From: Climacium dendroides | Taxonomy: Eukaryota; Streptophyta; Bryopsida; Hypnales; Climaciaceae | Assembly: GCA_950106755.1 (NCBI GenBank) | Contig: OX467082.1 | Span: forward strand, 6,510,001-6,574,000 | Reading direction: 5' to 3' | DNA length: 64,000 bases | In this document: positions 54,593-64,000 of the stretch, piece after piece | How positions within the stretch are numbered: position 1 is the first letter of the stretch | Layout: the number at the start of each line of letters is the position of its first letter | Notes under the pieces: model-generated | The model's input: the letters and a program-made list of their open reading frames with translations, nothing else | What the model was told of the DNA's origin: nothing | Database searches by the model: none | Program-made: the position numbers and the translations under genes

Positions 54593-56218
54593 ATTGGAAA
54601 ATTTTGGTGACTACCTCAGTCATGAGGAGCCGTGTTCTTATAAGGTTAAATTAGTCCAATCCAAACACTTTCATAGTATCAATAGATTTTTTTTAATTTT
54701 TAGTTTTTTTTCATATTTATAAATAATGTGAGGATGTAACACCGAATGAATATTTTGGTGAAGCTCTCTTTTTGCATCCATCATATTCCTTTTGTGGAAT
54801 CAACCTCAAGTCTTGCAATACACATTTTGGATCTCTCGTGTAAACACATGGCAAATGCATCCCATGCCTATTTAAAAGTCGTCACACACCATCTCACCCA
54901 AATCCTATTTTGCTGGATTCTAAAACTAGATAGAAAAATTACCCATGTTCTGAATGCATCCCATATTTCAGGAATCAGTGACCTGCTGAATGTCATTGAT
55001 CACATAGGAACACTTGAAGGGATAGATTATGCACCCTGTACTTTATTGCCTTCCAGAACCAACTTTCTTGGTAGCCAAGAAATTTTATCGACAAGAGCAA
55101 TACTTCAGTCACTAGTTATAGCCCAAAGATGCAGACATCGGAGGGTTTCTTCGCTATTGATTGCTAACTGAAAACACTAGATTATTGTTACATCGCAAAA
55201 ACAACATTCATAAGTTAATGAAAAACTAACCCAGAGCTACACAATTCAAATACGAAAGAAAGGCTGATTATCATTGGTTTTGAGGGTGTCCGGAGGAGTT
55301 ATTTTAGAGAACGCCCACCCGACCCGAAGGCCCACTCAACCCAAAGACGTCAATTGAGGTAGTTGTTTGAATGGGTCCTATATGCAACCAGAGACATGAC
55401 ACATATGAGCATTGTAACCTGTTCAAAACCAAATACTAAGACCTCTCACAGCCCTGCTTAGCACAAACAATTGGAGACCGCTTACAGGTGAAGTGTTGAA
55501 TGCAACACAGTTACAAATTTGAACCACAATACCTTCAATGCCATTCTACATTAACGTAGCAATTAATAGCAAAGGAATCCACTCACCTGCAAGTGGCAAG
55601 AGGGCTGACCACATGGGTAATGGGAAAGTGGAACATGTTGATAAGACTGTTGTGGAGAAGGGACGTGGAAGAAGAGACAATTCGGGGTTGTTGAAATGAT
55701 AGGAAGGAGTTACGATTCTTAAGAAAAGAAACGGCTCCATAGACGTAACCAGGTGAACCTCAATCATCCTTCCCCGAAGATGTAGCATCAACCCAAGAAT
55801 ACAACCATTCGGACCAATTCCTATCAACATACACAGACCATTCAAATTAAAAGATTCATAGAAGAGCAGGGCAGAAAGTTATATAAACGGTGGATACAAA
55901 AATTGTGAGCACGTCTCAGAGTGATTTGGCTGCTTCTCTGACAGGCTTGGGATCTAGCACTTCCAATGATCTACTTTCCATGACTCTTTCTATCTTAAGT
56001 CTAGCATGGATCGAATTGATAGAGATCATTTCCAGTACTACATATGAAAACCAATAATTCTGTCACCATCCACACGTTCTTTGTCAAGTTTCTTAACGAA
56101 GAAAACTAAACCTGTCACCTTCATATTCCAAAAATTAAGGTGATTCAACTGAACAGACACCGAGGACTGGCATTTCATTACTACAATTTCAATCCTGTTC
56201 GGTGGTATCGCCAACTTC
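54593..56218. other. Spacer and probable 3' UTR side of HVA22-type gene
   Basis: The part nearest 56218 (from about 55.5 kb) has transcript-like composition and may be 3' UTR of the minus-strand gene. The frames at 54746-55171 and 55546-55845 match no family I know. No other structure seen. Confidence 0.4.
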
Positions 56219-59200
56219 TCACCGGGAACCAGAAGGTCGTCGCCGATTTCTTGTGTTGTAGACTCGAAGGGGGACGTCTTGCTCTCCGATCGATGGATTT
56301 GGTTGCTGAGACCTATTGCTTTCTGGACGACCTTCCTGGCGGTCAATGACATCATAATCTGAGTCCGAATTTTCTGAAAGACTTCCTGAGCCTCCTCCTG
56401 TCCCAGACTCGCGACGCCGGTGTACTGAGCCTGTGGAATGGGGACCTGGAGGAGGAGGATATAGAGCAGGGCCGGGCTGCGGAGCTGCACCTGGAGGGTA
56501 AGCGCCATCAACGTTCACTGGCGGATAACCTGCACCCCCTGGGGCAGACCCAGGAAATCCTGTTGTTGAAGGAGGTGGTGGATAAACTTGGGGGCCTCCC
56601 TGCATGAGCAAGATATATCATGAGAATTGAACATCACAGGGGACCGTGACGGAAATCCATATGATTTGCCTGACTTATGTGAGGGAATTTCTAATTAAAA
56701 AAACATTCGCTACAAAATAGTATTCTAATCAGTGTCGTTACCCAAGGTACTTCAGGATATAGATTAACTATCTTTAGGCTATAGATTTTCATCAGGGACA
56801 AGTTGTTTAATTATCTAAGTTTGTACAAGCCCCTTCAACATGCCTAGTACTGGACAAAAAGTATTGCTAAAATATTACTATGTCAAAAAGTAAAACAGGA
56901 GCTTTCGATGAAAAGCTATAACCTAAAGTAACTTACTTTAGGTAGCAACACTAAATGGAAAAAAAAAAAGATTGTAAGGTAGGCAAACCCATTATGGACC
57001 CAATTTTGATATTGGGTCACACATTCCACACAGGGTTTGAAGGGTTGGAATTGGGCCTGACAGGGTTGAATTGGGTTGGGAAATCACCATTTTATGAATT
57101 CAATGAACACCACCATGAAGCTTCTACACTCTACACTCGACAAAAGATTCATTCATTGTTTCACAATCTCAAGGGACACTTTTGGATTGCCAATGGAACC
57201 ATGTAGTGAATAAGGAGAGTCACATCAGCATTAGCATCCACATGCACAAAAATAATCCCCACCCTAAGGTTAACGATGGGAAGCTACGTGATTTTAACTA
57301 TAATGTGTCTTCTTTTTAGAAAATGAGTTGACCAAAATACTTATGAAATACTCCCTTGATGTTACCATACTTTTGCAAAAAAGAATGTGAATCCAAAAAG
57401 GGGAACTATGCACAGTGACCAAAGGGTTCACAATGGGCTTCGTAACTTGGGAGACATGCCTATTGAAACACCACAATACCGGTAGAATTGTCACCCTTGT
57501 TTGAAAACAACACATTACTGTATTGAGCTGAATTGAGCAGAAAGATTCTTTTTAAAAAAGAATACGTATTCATATCAACATGTAAAGCTTCAAAAATACA
57601 GCGATCTGGAAATTTAATATAATTCATTTACAATGATCCGAGACACCTAATGTCAACTTGCAAAATGGATCCAGAAAGTACCTGTTGAGGATCACGTGAA
57701 GGTCCGCGTGGAGGAACTTGACCATTAGGGCGAGGAGGGGCTTGACGAGCAGCCGGAGGAACTTGACGGGGAGCGGAACCCTGCTGTGTCCTGTTTGACT
57801 GAGAGGCAACATAAGCTAAAAGTTCATAGAACCGCGCTTGAATGTAAACCGAACCCCGTTGCCACCAGAAAAAGGCCAAGTCTCCAGCTCTGGTCGTCAG
57901 TTCATTTAGCTGACGGTCAATCTCAGCTTCATGCCTCACCACAAAGGGTCTTAAAAACGTTGCATATACATAATTCGTTCCCTGACAAAATAAAAAACCA
58001 AAAATGAATACAGGACACTAGACCGCATGCGATTCCAAATATCCCAGGTCAACAAATATTCAGTGAGAAATCATTATGACTTACAACTTCGGACCAAAAA
58101 GCCGCCAGAAAGAATCTTAGTGAAGAGTGGGCTCGCGAGTTTCCAAGCCTCGATACATAACAGCATGTGATGGTGACAAAATTAATGGAGATTCAGGGAC
58201 ACTAACTTTTGATAGCACAAAACTGCCCCACCGGGCACAAAGAAGAGGGGGGGACAAAGAGAGAAGGTGCTAAACAGTACCAGTGTCTTCGGGTACCAGA
58301 GATAAATAATGAAGGCCAGCTTTGCCTCACTATACATTGGCACCCTGAGAAAATAAAACACCATTACATAAGTTAAAACAAATTACAATTTTTTTTGATG
58401 CACATAGAAAACACCAAAATGATTTCAAATTACGTACTCCAATGTTCCTCTCAATGTAGGAAGGAATTTAGACTAATAGTCTTGAAAATTTCTTAGGTAG
58501 AATTGACTACTTGCTTGGTGGAATGGAATTTTCTTTGCACTAGGAAGTCCAAGCACAGACTAGCATGTATGCACTGTTTTGTGGTAGGTCAGATTCAATA
58601 ATGAAACTTTCTGTAAATTCTTCGCACGAATACATATGCATACAACCATCAAAAAGCAAAGCGTAAGAGAAAACGCTCGTACCAAGAGACAAAAACATCT
58701 CCCACCCTTTCAAACACTGTAAGAACTGCAATTATGATCCTGCAAAATACGAGGTAAATTAGGGTTTAAATAATGTCTCGAAATTGATACCACCAGAAAA
58801 ATAGATTCTAATTACAATAGTTTCCACAAGCTTTGTTCAGATTCACCACATCATTCGCACATGACCGCGATCCAAAGCTAATCCAGCTTTTACCAAGTTT
58901 GTCAGACACTAAAATCAGTTGGCGGAATCAAAAGAACCCTCTGTATCAACCAGCAACCTCTTTTACAGCACCCAAAGAAGCATGTCGTACAAGTTATCAC
59001 GTAATCAGAGAGAAAACACACCAGTACTGGCACCAAAACCGCAAGCTCTCAATTTCGGGCCTGTTCCTCTCCACTATCTTGAAGCACTCATACGCTGGAT
59101 ACACATATCCCAGCAACATTCTGCAACACGAAAATTCGTTGGCAACCAAATCAATCAGGTTAGAAGACCATAGAAAACGAAAACCATATGCTCTAAAGCC

Positions 59201-59809
59201 AATGCGTATACGCTCATTCTCTTTCCTTAAAAACTACCAGATGAAAACAGAGTGTTACTGATCGGGCATGAAATTAAAAAATACGAAACTGAGAAATATC
59301 CCTCACTGTCCATTTTTCTAAACACCTGGATGCATAATTCATAATACACCTTAAACCTAAGAAAGAGGATACTGGAACCACTAGGGACCTGATCCCGAAA
59401 CCTACACTACCCCCCCGGCCAGCAATTCATCTCTTCAAACACACTTGGTTGACCTTCAATTAGCAAAACTTGTCTACAGCCACTCACCTTTGAACGGAAA
59501 TAGGGTTGCTTATTATCACTTACAATAGTCTACAACATGACACTTTATATGATCCCACAAGATATTCATACATGGTGATTTAAAGAAATTGATCTCAAGA
59601 GACGTTGGCTCTTGTGCCAAAAGTGATCTCTCCACAGATCTCTATACCGATCTCCTCCAAACTCAAGCTCCTACGTCTGTTAAGACGACGCAAATAATAT
59701 CCTCTACCTCAAAAAAAATGTCCATGCAGACGCGAACCAAGAAGTTCACAAATAAAAAGAAGAGCAAGGAAACTTACATGACACCCCTCGTAATGAAAGA
59801 CCCCATCAT
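56219..59809 (-). CDS. HVA22: HVA22/TB2-DP1/REEP-type ER membrane-shaping protein, 6 coding exons
   Basis: Membrane protein of the reticulon-like DP1/HVA22 group, which bends ER tubules; barley HVA22 is induced by abscisic acid. Minus-strand exons: 59809-59778, 59120-59022, 58739-58683, 58344-58281, 57981-57682, 56599-56219; 933 bases, 310 aa. The N-terminal MMGSFITRG leads into YVYPAYECFK, RPEIESLRFWCQYW, VLTVFERVGDVFVSW, PMYSEAKLAFIIYLWYPKT and YVYATFLRPFVVRHE, the full TB2/DP1/HVA22 domain (about 1-105) with its hydrophobic hairpins. Then LNELTTRAGDLAFFWWQRG and a long proline/glycine-rich tail (about 150-250) ending in an acidic/serine stretch and an arginine-rich end. The long tail fits the HVA22i/j/k-like subgroup more than short HVA22a-e. 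First intron 657 bases. Confidence 0.95.
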
Positions 59810-60620
59810 CTTGAACGTCTGGCAAATTAACCCCTTCCGCACAACAACTCCAATCGCTCGGGCTTTCACATACACAACCGAACCCCTCTTCCGCCAAATT
59901 ACACCATCTGACCCATCAAAACCCAAAACCCTCCCAACGATTCTCCACAAGACCGAGCAGTCCACGCAAGCCCGGCTCCGCCAACACCACTTGCACCCAA
60001 AACCCTACTCAAACCCCAGCGCCGCACAAACCCTTGCAGCAACACTCAAAACCCTCCCCCCAACTCTTCCTAAACCACCATAGCTGCTCCCCTCCTGAAA
60101 TTGTAATCATCCCACCATAACCATCATGAAATACGATGATGCCTTCCGTCCTATCCCTTGCGTGGCGCTTCCACTTAACTTAACAGTTGCGTAAAACAGC
60201 TACCGATATGGATGCCCGCCGGGCCACGAAGCAGCCATGTAGTAAGCGTGGATGGAAGATGATGGTTTCAACCACAAAAGGGAGACTTGCGATGTGAAAA
60301 AACGACTGGCGGCTTCTCCGTCGGGTGGGGAGGGAGAGGTCCGTCGGATTTGACGTGAATTTTAGAAACGCGGACTTGATGATGAATTCTCCACGCTGGA
60401 TTTTGAATTGGGGGACGACGACGATGACTGCTGCTGCTGAAGGGCCTTGGGAAGGGGGTTGGCCCTGCCTTGGAAAGGACGGGCCCGGGGGCGGGTTCGT
60501 TTGTCGGTTCGGACTGACATCTCCGAGGCGTAGGGTGGTCCAGGTGTCGCCATCTGAGTGGGTCATTCAGTTACCCCGCCAGTGGGGGTGGCGCGCTTCC
60601 CGAGTGCAATTTTTGAGGGG
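59810..60620 (-). promoter_or_regulatory. 5' leader and promoter region of HVA22-type gene
   Basis: GC-rich sequence upstream of the start codon on the minus strand. An ACGTG core (60353-60357) is present, as in ABA-response elements, but one copy is weak evidence. Plus-strand and minus-strand frames through this stretch (59589-60083, 60325-60633, 60180-60566) overlap one another and have no family features. Confidence 0.4.
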
Positions 60621-60696
60621 TTTTAAGTTTTGAATTTTGAATTTTTGAAATTTTGGGGGCCGTGGGGGAGACTGGTGGGTGGGCTCTGATTTTCAA

Positions 60697-60717
60697 GGTA
60701 AGGTAAGGTAAGGTAGG
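60697..60717. repeat. (AAGGT)n pentamer microsatellite
   Basis: About four units of AAGGT in a row in the upstream flank of the HVA22-type gene, inside the first duplication unit. It is absent from the second unit. Confidence 0.85.
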
Positions 60718-60969
60718 GACATCGTAAATGGCGATCGCCACTTTTTCTTTTTCTCTTTCTTTTCTTTTTGTGTGTCGATCAAGCATGTTTAGTGTGAAGA
60801 AATGCATGATGTAAAAGTAGATGTACCCATTCCCATCCCTTTTTGAAAATTTCTCCCCTCACGTATTGTGGGTGCACATTTTCTTTAAAGAACATGTTCC
60901 ATTGGTACATGAGGACGGAATTCGGTGCAAGGGGATGAGTGGCATGCATTTCGAGCAGACTTTGAGGTT

Positions 60970-61198
60970 TTAACCCTTAACTAGTGTTGAGGACGTTTTT
61001 CGGCCAATGAATGACAAAGAATCTCTCCATGCAGGACAAAAGTGCAACTATTCATCTTCCAAATTTTGTGGGAAAGGGGAACGTCTTCTACAGTAGCTTG
61101 TTTCCCAATGAATACATTTGTATTTTTTTAAACCAACAATTCACACAATATCCAAACAGATGATTTTCACGATGACCAGCTCGTCGTTTAAGGGTTGA
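60970..61198. mobile_element. Possible short TIR element (about 230 bp)
   Basis: TTAACCCTTAACTAG at the left and GTTTAAGGGTTGAA at the right are imperfect mirrors over about 12 bases. It falls exactly between the two units of the direct duplication. It may be a very short relative of the TTAA family or an unrelated insertion. Confidence 0.35.
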
Positions 61199-61470
61199 AT
61201 TTTGAATTTTGAATTGTTATGAGGGCCGTGGAAAGACTAGTAGATGTGCTTTGATTTCTAAGTTTTTTTAATATGGTAGGAACATCCAAAATCAATAGTT
61301 GCTTTTCTAGTGTTGATCAAATATGTTTTGTATAAGACAATGCATAACATAAAGTAGATGTACCCATTTTCCATTCTATTTTATAATTTTTCCCTCATAT
61401 ACTAGTAGTGCACATTTTTTTTCAAAACATACTCAATTGGTATATGAGGACAAAATTGGGTGCAAGGGTG

Positions 61471-63407
61471 GGAATAAAAATGTGGAGGCAAAGCCTTCTC
61501 ATTAGGCTTGGCTTTGCTCTTATTGGTAGTTAAGCCAAATAAATAACAACTCGAATGAACAAGAAACAAGTTTGCATGAGAAAAGCTTTATGCTCCCCTT
61601 CCCCCACCCTTGCCTCCCCCCTCTCATTTTTTATTTAAAAAATTTCAGACTATAGATCTTCTTATAGAAAAATAAATAAAACCAATCTCCAAGCCACCAA
61701 TCTGGGATATTAATATGTATATGAAAACAAATACAGATATGAATACAAAAGACAGAGGGAAATTAAAAAAATATTTAATTTGGATTGCAGAGGGTGGATT
61801 GGGGAATTAAGAAAAATATTTAATTTGGATGGGTGAGTGGGGTGGGGGTGTAAAACCTTTGCCTCACTATGGCCTAAAATTTGTCTTGAAAATACACTTG
61901 ATATTTTTTGGACAATAGTTTATGCTAATTATGACATTGGTTCAATTTCGTATATTCTTATTAGTAGATGAAAGAAGATTCCAATGATAACAAAAAATGC
62001 ATTATTTGGATACACTTTGAAAAAAATTACAAAGGTTCAAAATTTTATTTTATTTTCATGACCATGGTTTTGTTTCCCCAACAATAGAGATATCCAAAAT
62101 TGTCACTTTTGGCACTAGGTGAACTTCCTAGTGGGGACTTTAAATTGATTGATTTTTAAAAATTCTCTTGATAGCAAATGAAGTAGAATTGTAAATCAAC
62201 TAAAAAAATGTTTTATTTGCAATTGTATGCTAAAAATATGAAAACCTAGAAGTTTAATTGATAAATGAATGTCAATTGAATTGGTAATTAGGGGGCCTTT
62301 GTAACCTATTTAATCAATAACATCCCTTAGTTATGATTTTAGGGTGATGATTTTGGATTAGTTGTGATTATAAAGTAACAACCATTGCAAGTGTTCTTAT
62401 TTTATACAAATAATTTGTTTTGCACATTACAAGAGATTTTGAATTTTTGCCTTGGAAGGCAAAAATTAAGTAAATTGGAATAATTCATATAACTATATTA
62501 ACTTGTTTATTCAATCATATTTGTGATTGGAAGAAGATTTCAACACACATTCATTTTAAAGTGTACAAATGGGTTATAGACCAATTTATTTAAATTAGAA
62601 TGCTCTTTTTTAATTACATACGTTTATATGCCTAAATTAACTCTTCAATTTATCCCTCAAATAGTACACATCTTCATAGTCAATGTTAGTACCAAGGTTT
62701 AAGAGAGTTCACTTTTGAATTAACATCAAAGTATCCCAAACTTAATGTCAATAGTGAAGAACTAATTTACCTTCAAAAAATGATCCGCTTACTATAATCG
62801 ATTCACTAGATCTTGTCTATTCCACTCATTTGTACAAAAGACCAAAATTTATTTTATGTTCTAATGCCATTCAAATCAAAATTTGAAAAAGTTCAAAATC
62901 AACAATGTAGCTTCAATTTATGAATTTGTTTCTATTATAATGAGTATAGAATTTCTATGACATAAAAGCAATTTACATATCCCTTGCCTTTGTAAATTAT
63001 ATTATTTGATCAAGTATTGTGTTGTATAATCAAGCTTATTCTATATTCCCTTTGTTTCTAAAAAGACCCATGTTTCTTCCTTTGTGCTTTACAAAAGAAA
63101 CATAGGGCTATTTCAAAAACAAAGATAGTATAACAACTTCAAAAGCCTGCAATTGCATCTAAGAATCATAATCCACTATTTCAATTCAGTCAAATATTTA
63201 TATAAAGGATCCATGTGTGTTTGTTTTAACTCTTATTATTAATGAAATAGTTAAGAGATACTCCATAATAAACTAAGTTGTATGAAATAGAAGAATGCTT
63301 ATTCAAATTCAAATGTTTTTTTGAAACATATTGTTTTTTAAAGACACCTCAATTGTAAGGGTTAATAATGTTATAGATAACATCTTTGAAGTTTAGATGT
63401 TCAAGCT
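61471..63407. other. AT-rich spacer, nothing recognised
   Basis: No gene supported. A short phrase GAAAAATATTTAATTTGG is repeated at about 61765-61785 and 61810-61830. Nothing else seen. Confidence 0.5.
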
Positions 63408-64000
63408 ATAATCCCTACAAGATCAAGGCCTTTTTTTCCGCCAAAAAACACTTAAAATTGTCATTTCTATTACAAGGAGCAAAAAAAATTGAAAGTTTTT
63501 TTTTACACATCTAACTATAGGATCTTACACCTAAGTAGTGTGAGAATGTGTGGAATAAATTTCAAAAATTTTAACCGCATAGATTGCAAGATATGTGCGT
63601 TTCAAGTGAAGAAAACAAGTTTTTCAACACATTGTATGACTAGATTATTTGACTTTAAACCTTCTTAACTTAAATTTTTTGTACTACATAGTTTTGAGGT
63701 TTAAATCATTATGGTGGGGAATTGAATTGAGGATATAAGAAACAATTCAAAAAAACTTAATTTTCATTCTTAAAAAATTTATTAAGTAGAAGTAGGTATG
63801 AGATAGAAGGAAATACTTAAATTATTAATATCTCTAAGATAAAATTAAAATGCACTAATCCCAATGGTGAGATTGTTCTACCAAACAAACTAAATCATGT
63901 GGAACTTTTTTTTTAATTGTAAGAATTGCATTCAGAAATGAATCTTACAAGTTCTTTTCAAGAAGATGCTTAGATTGTCCCCAAAACAAGATTGTCCATA
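63408..64000. mobile_element. TTAA-type element, copy F (left part, runs off window)
   Basis: Begins TATAATCCCTACAAGATCAA, a mutated version of the family end, then follows copy B's mirrored subterminal sequence closely: AACACTTAAAATTGTCATTT, ACTATAGGATCTTACACC and a GATTATTTGACTT phrase. The right end lies beyond 64000. Confidence 0.65.

Larger units (their letters stand above)
60625..61470. repeat. Direct duplication, units about 60625-60946 and 61195-61470
   Basis: Both units run in the same order through TTTTGAATTTTGAATT, GGGCCGTGG, AGACT, GGG/TGTGCT-TGATTT, TAGATGTACCCATT and TACATGAGGAC or TATATGAGGACA. The second is more AT-rich and degraded. Spacing is about 570 bases. The first unit lies in the upstream flank of the HVA22-type gene, so regulatory DNA has been copied. 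Confidence 0.8.

Noticed and set aside
58833..59261. Plus-strand 142-aa frame
   Set aside because: Antisense shadow across HVA22 exon 2; the minus-strand exon is clearly the coding one.
59589..60083. Plus-strand 164-aa Thr/Pro-rich frame
   Set aside because: Antisense to the first exon and leader of the HVA22-type gene; low complexity and no family match.
1..64000. Search for tRNA or rRNA genes
   Set aside because: No sequence with a convincing tRNA A/B-box pair and cloverleaf, and no rRNA-like segment was noticed; a covariance-model scan would be the decisive test.
1..64000. Search for LTR retrotransposon proteins
   Set aside because: No reverse transcriptase, integrase or gag-type zinc-knuckle motif was seen in any of the open frames.

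Overview
The window looks like nuclear DNA of a land plant. It has five recognisable multi-domain eukaryotic genes. Four of them are split by short introns (about 70-850 bases) with GT..AG borders, and they encode plant-type families (SEUSS, cyclin H, a TBC Rab-GAP, an HVA22/DP1 protein and a RAB5IF-like protein). The coding islands are relatively GC-rich. They sit in very AT-rich spacers full of small, decayed DNA transposons. Gene density, intron size and the transposon types suggest a bryophyte-like (perhaps moss) genome; that placement is inference. I see no tRNA, rRNA, CRISPR array or bacterial-type operon.

Layout. 1-3.1 kb is AT-rich spacer with a foldback MITE and dispersed repeats. 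3.2-12.5 kb (+) is a SEUSS-like transcriptional co-regulator: a long leader and 14 coding exons that sum to an intact 1167-codon frame. 12.6-21.2 kb is spacer with three TTAA-flanked inverted-repeat elements (12994, 18680, 20086), a four-unit tandem repeat (13981-14528), several hairpins and a possible very small secreted-peptide gene on the minus strand near 17 kb. 21.2-27.6 kb (+) is cyclin H, the regulatory subunit of the CDK-activating kinase/TFIIH: 14 coding exons, 361 aa. 27.7-31.1 kb is spacer with another TTAA element. 31.1-36.2 kb (+) is a TBC-domain Rab GTPase-activating protein: 8 coding exons, 368 aa, both catalytic fingers present. 36.2-40.9 kb is spacer with a long-TIR element, a second foldback MITE and repeats. 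41.8-42.1 kb (-) is an intronless RAB5IF/C20orf24-like membrane protein whose 3' end has been tandemly copied downstream. 42.4-52.2 kb is a transposon graveyard: an unnamed transposase-like ORF, a broken hAT transposase, a 357-bp near-perfect palindrome, a pogo-like Tc1/mariner element with both ends still visible, and three MITE-type elements in a row. 52.4-55.9 kb holds another TTAA element and repeats. 56.2-59.8 kb (-) is an HVA22/DP1/REEP-type gene: 6 coding exons, 310 aa. 60.6-64 kb is spacer with a segmental duplication and the start of one more TTAA-type copy.

The five genes act in unrelated processes (developmental transcription, cell-cycle/transcription kinase activation, vesicle traffic, membrane-protein assembly, ER shaping), so the grouping is ordinary eukaryotic gene order and not a functional cluster. 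The most unusual material is in the spacers. First is a family of elements flanked by TTAA with ends beginning CCCCTAAA, a hallmark pattern of piggyBac-type insertion that I do not expect in a land plant. Second is a set of very long foldbacks that could feed small-RNA pathways. Third are repeated local tandem duplications, including one that copies the end of a coding gene. In the SEUSS protein, three sumoylation-type motifs spaced exactly ten residues apart also deserve attention.
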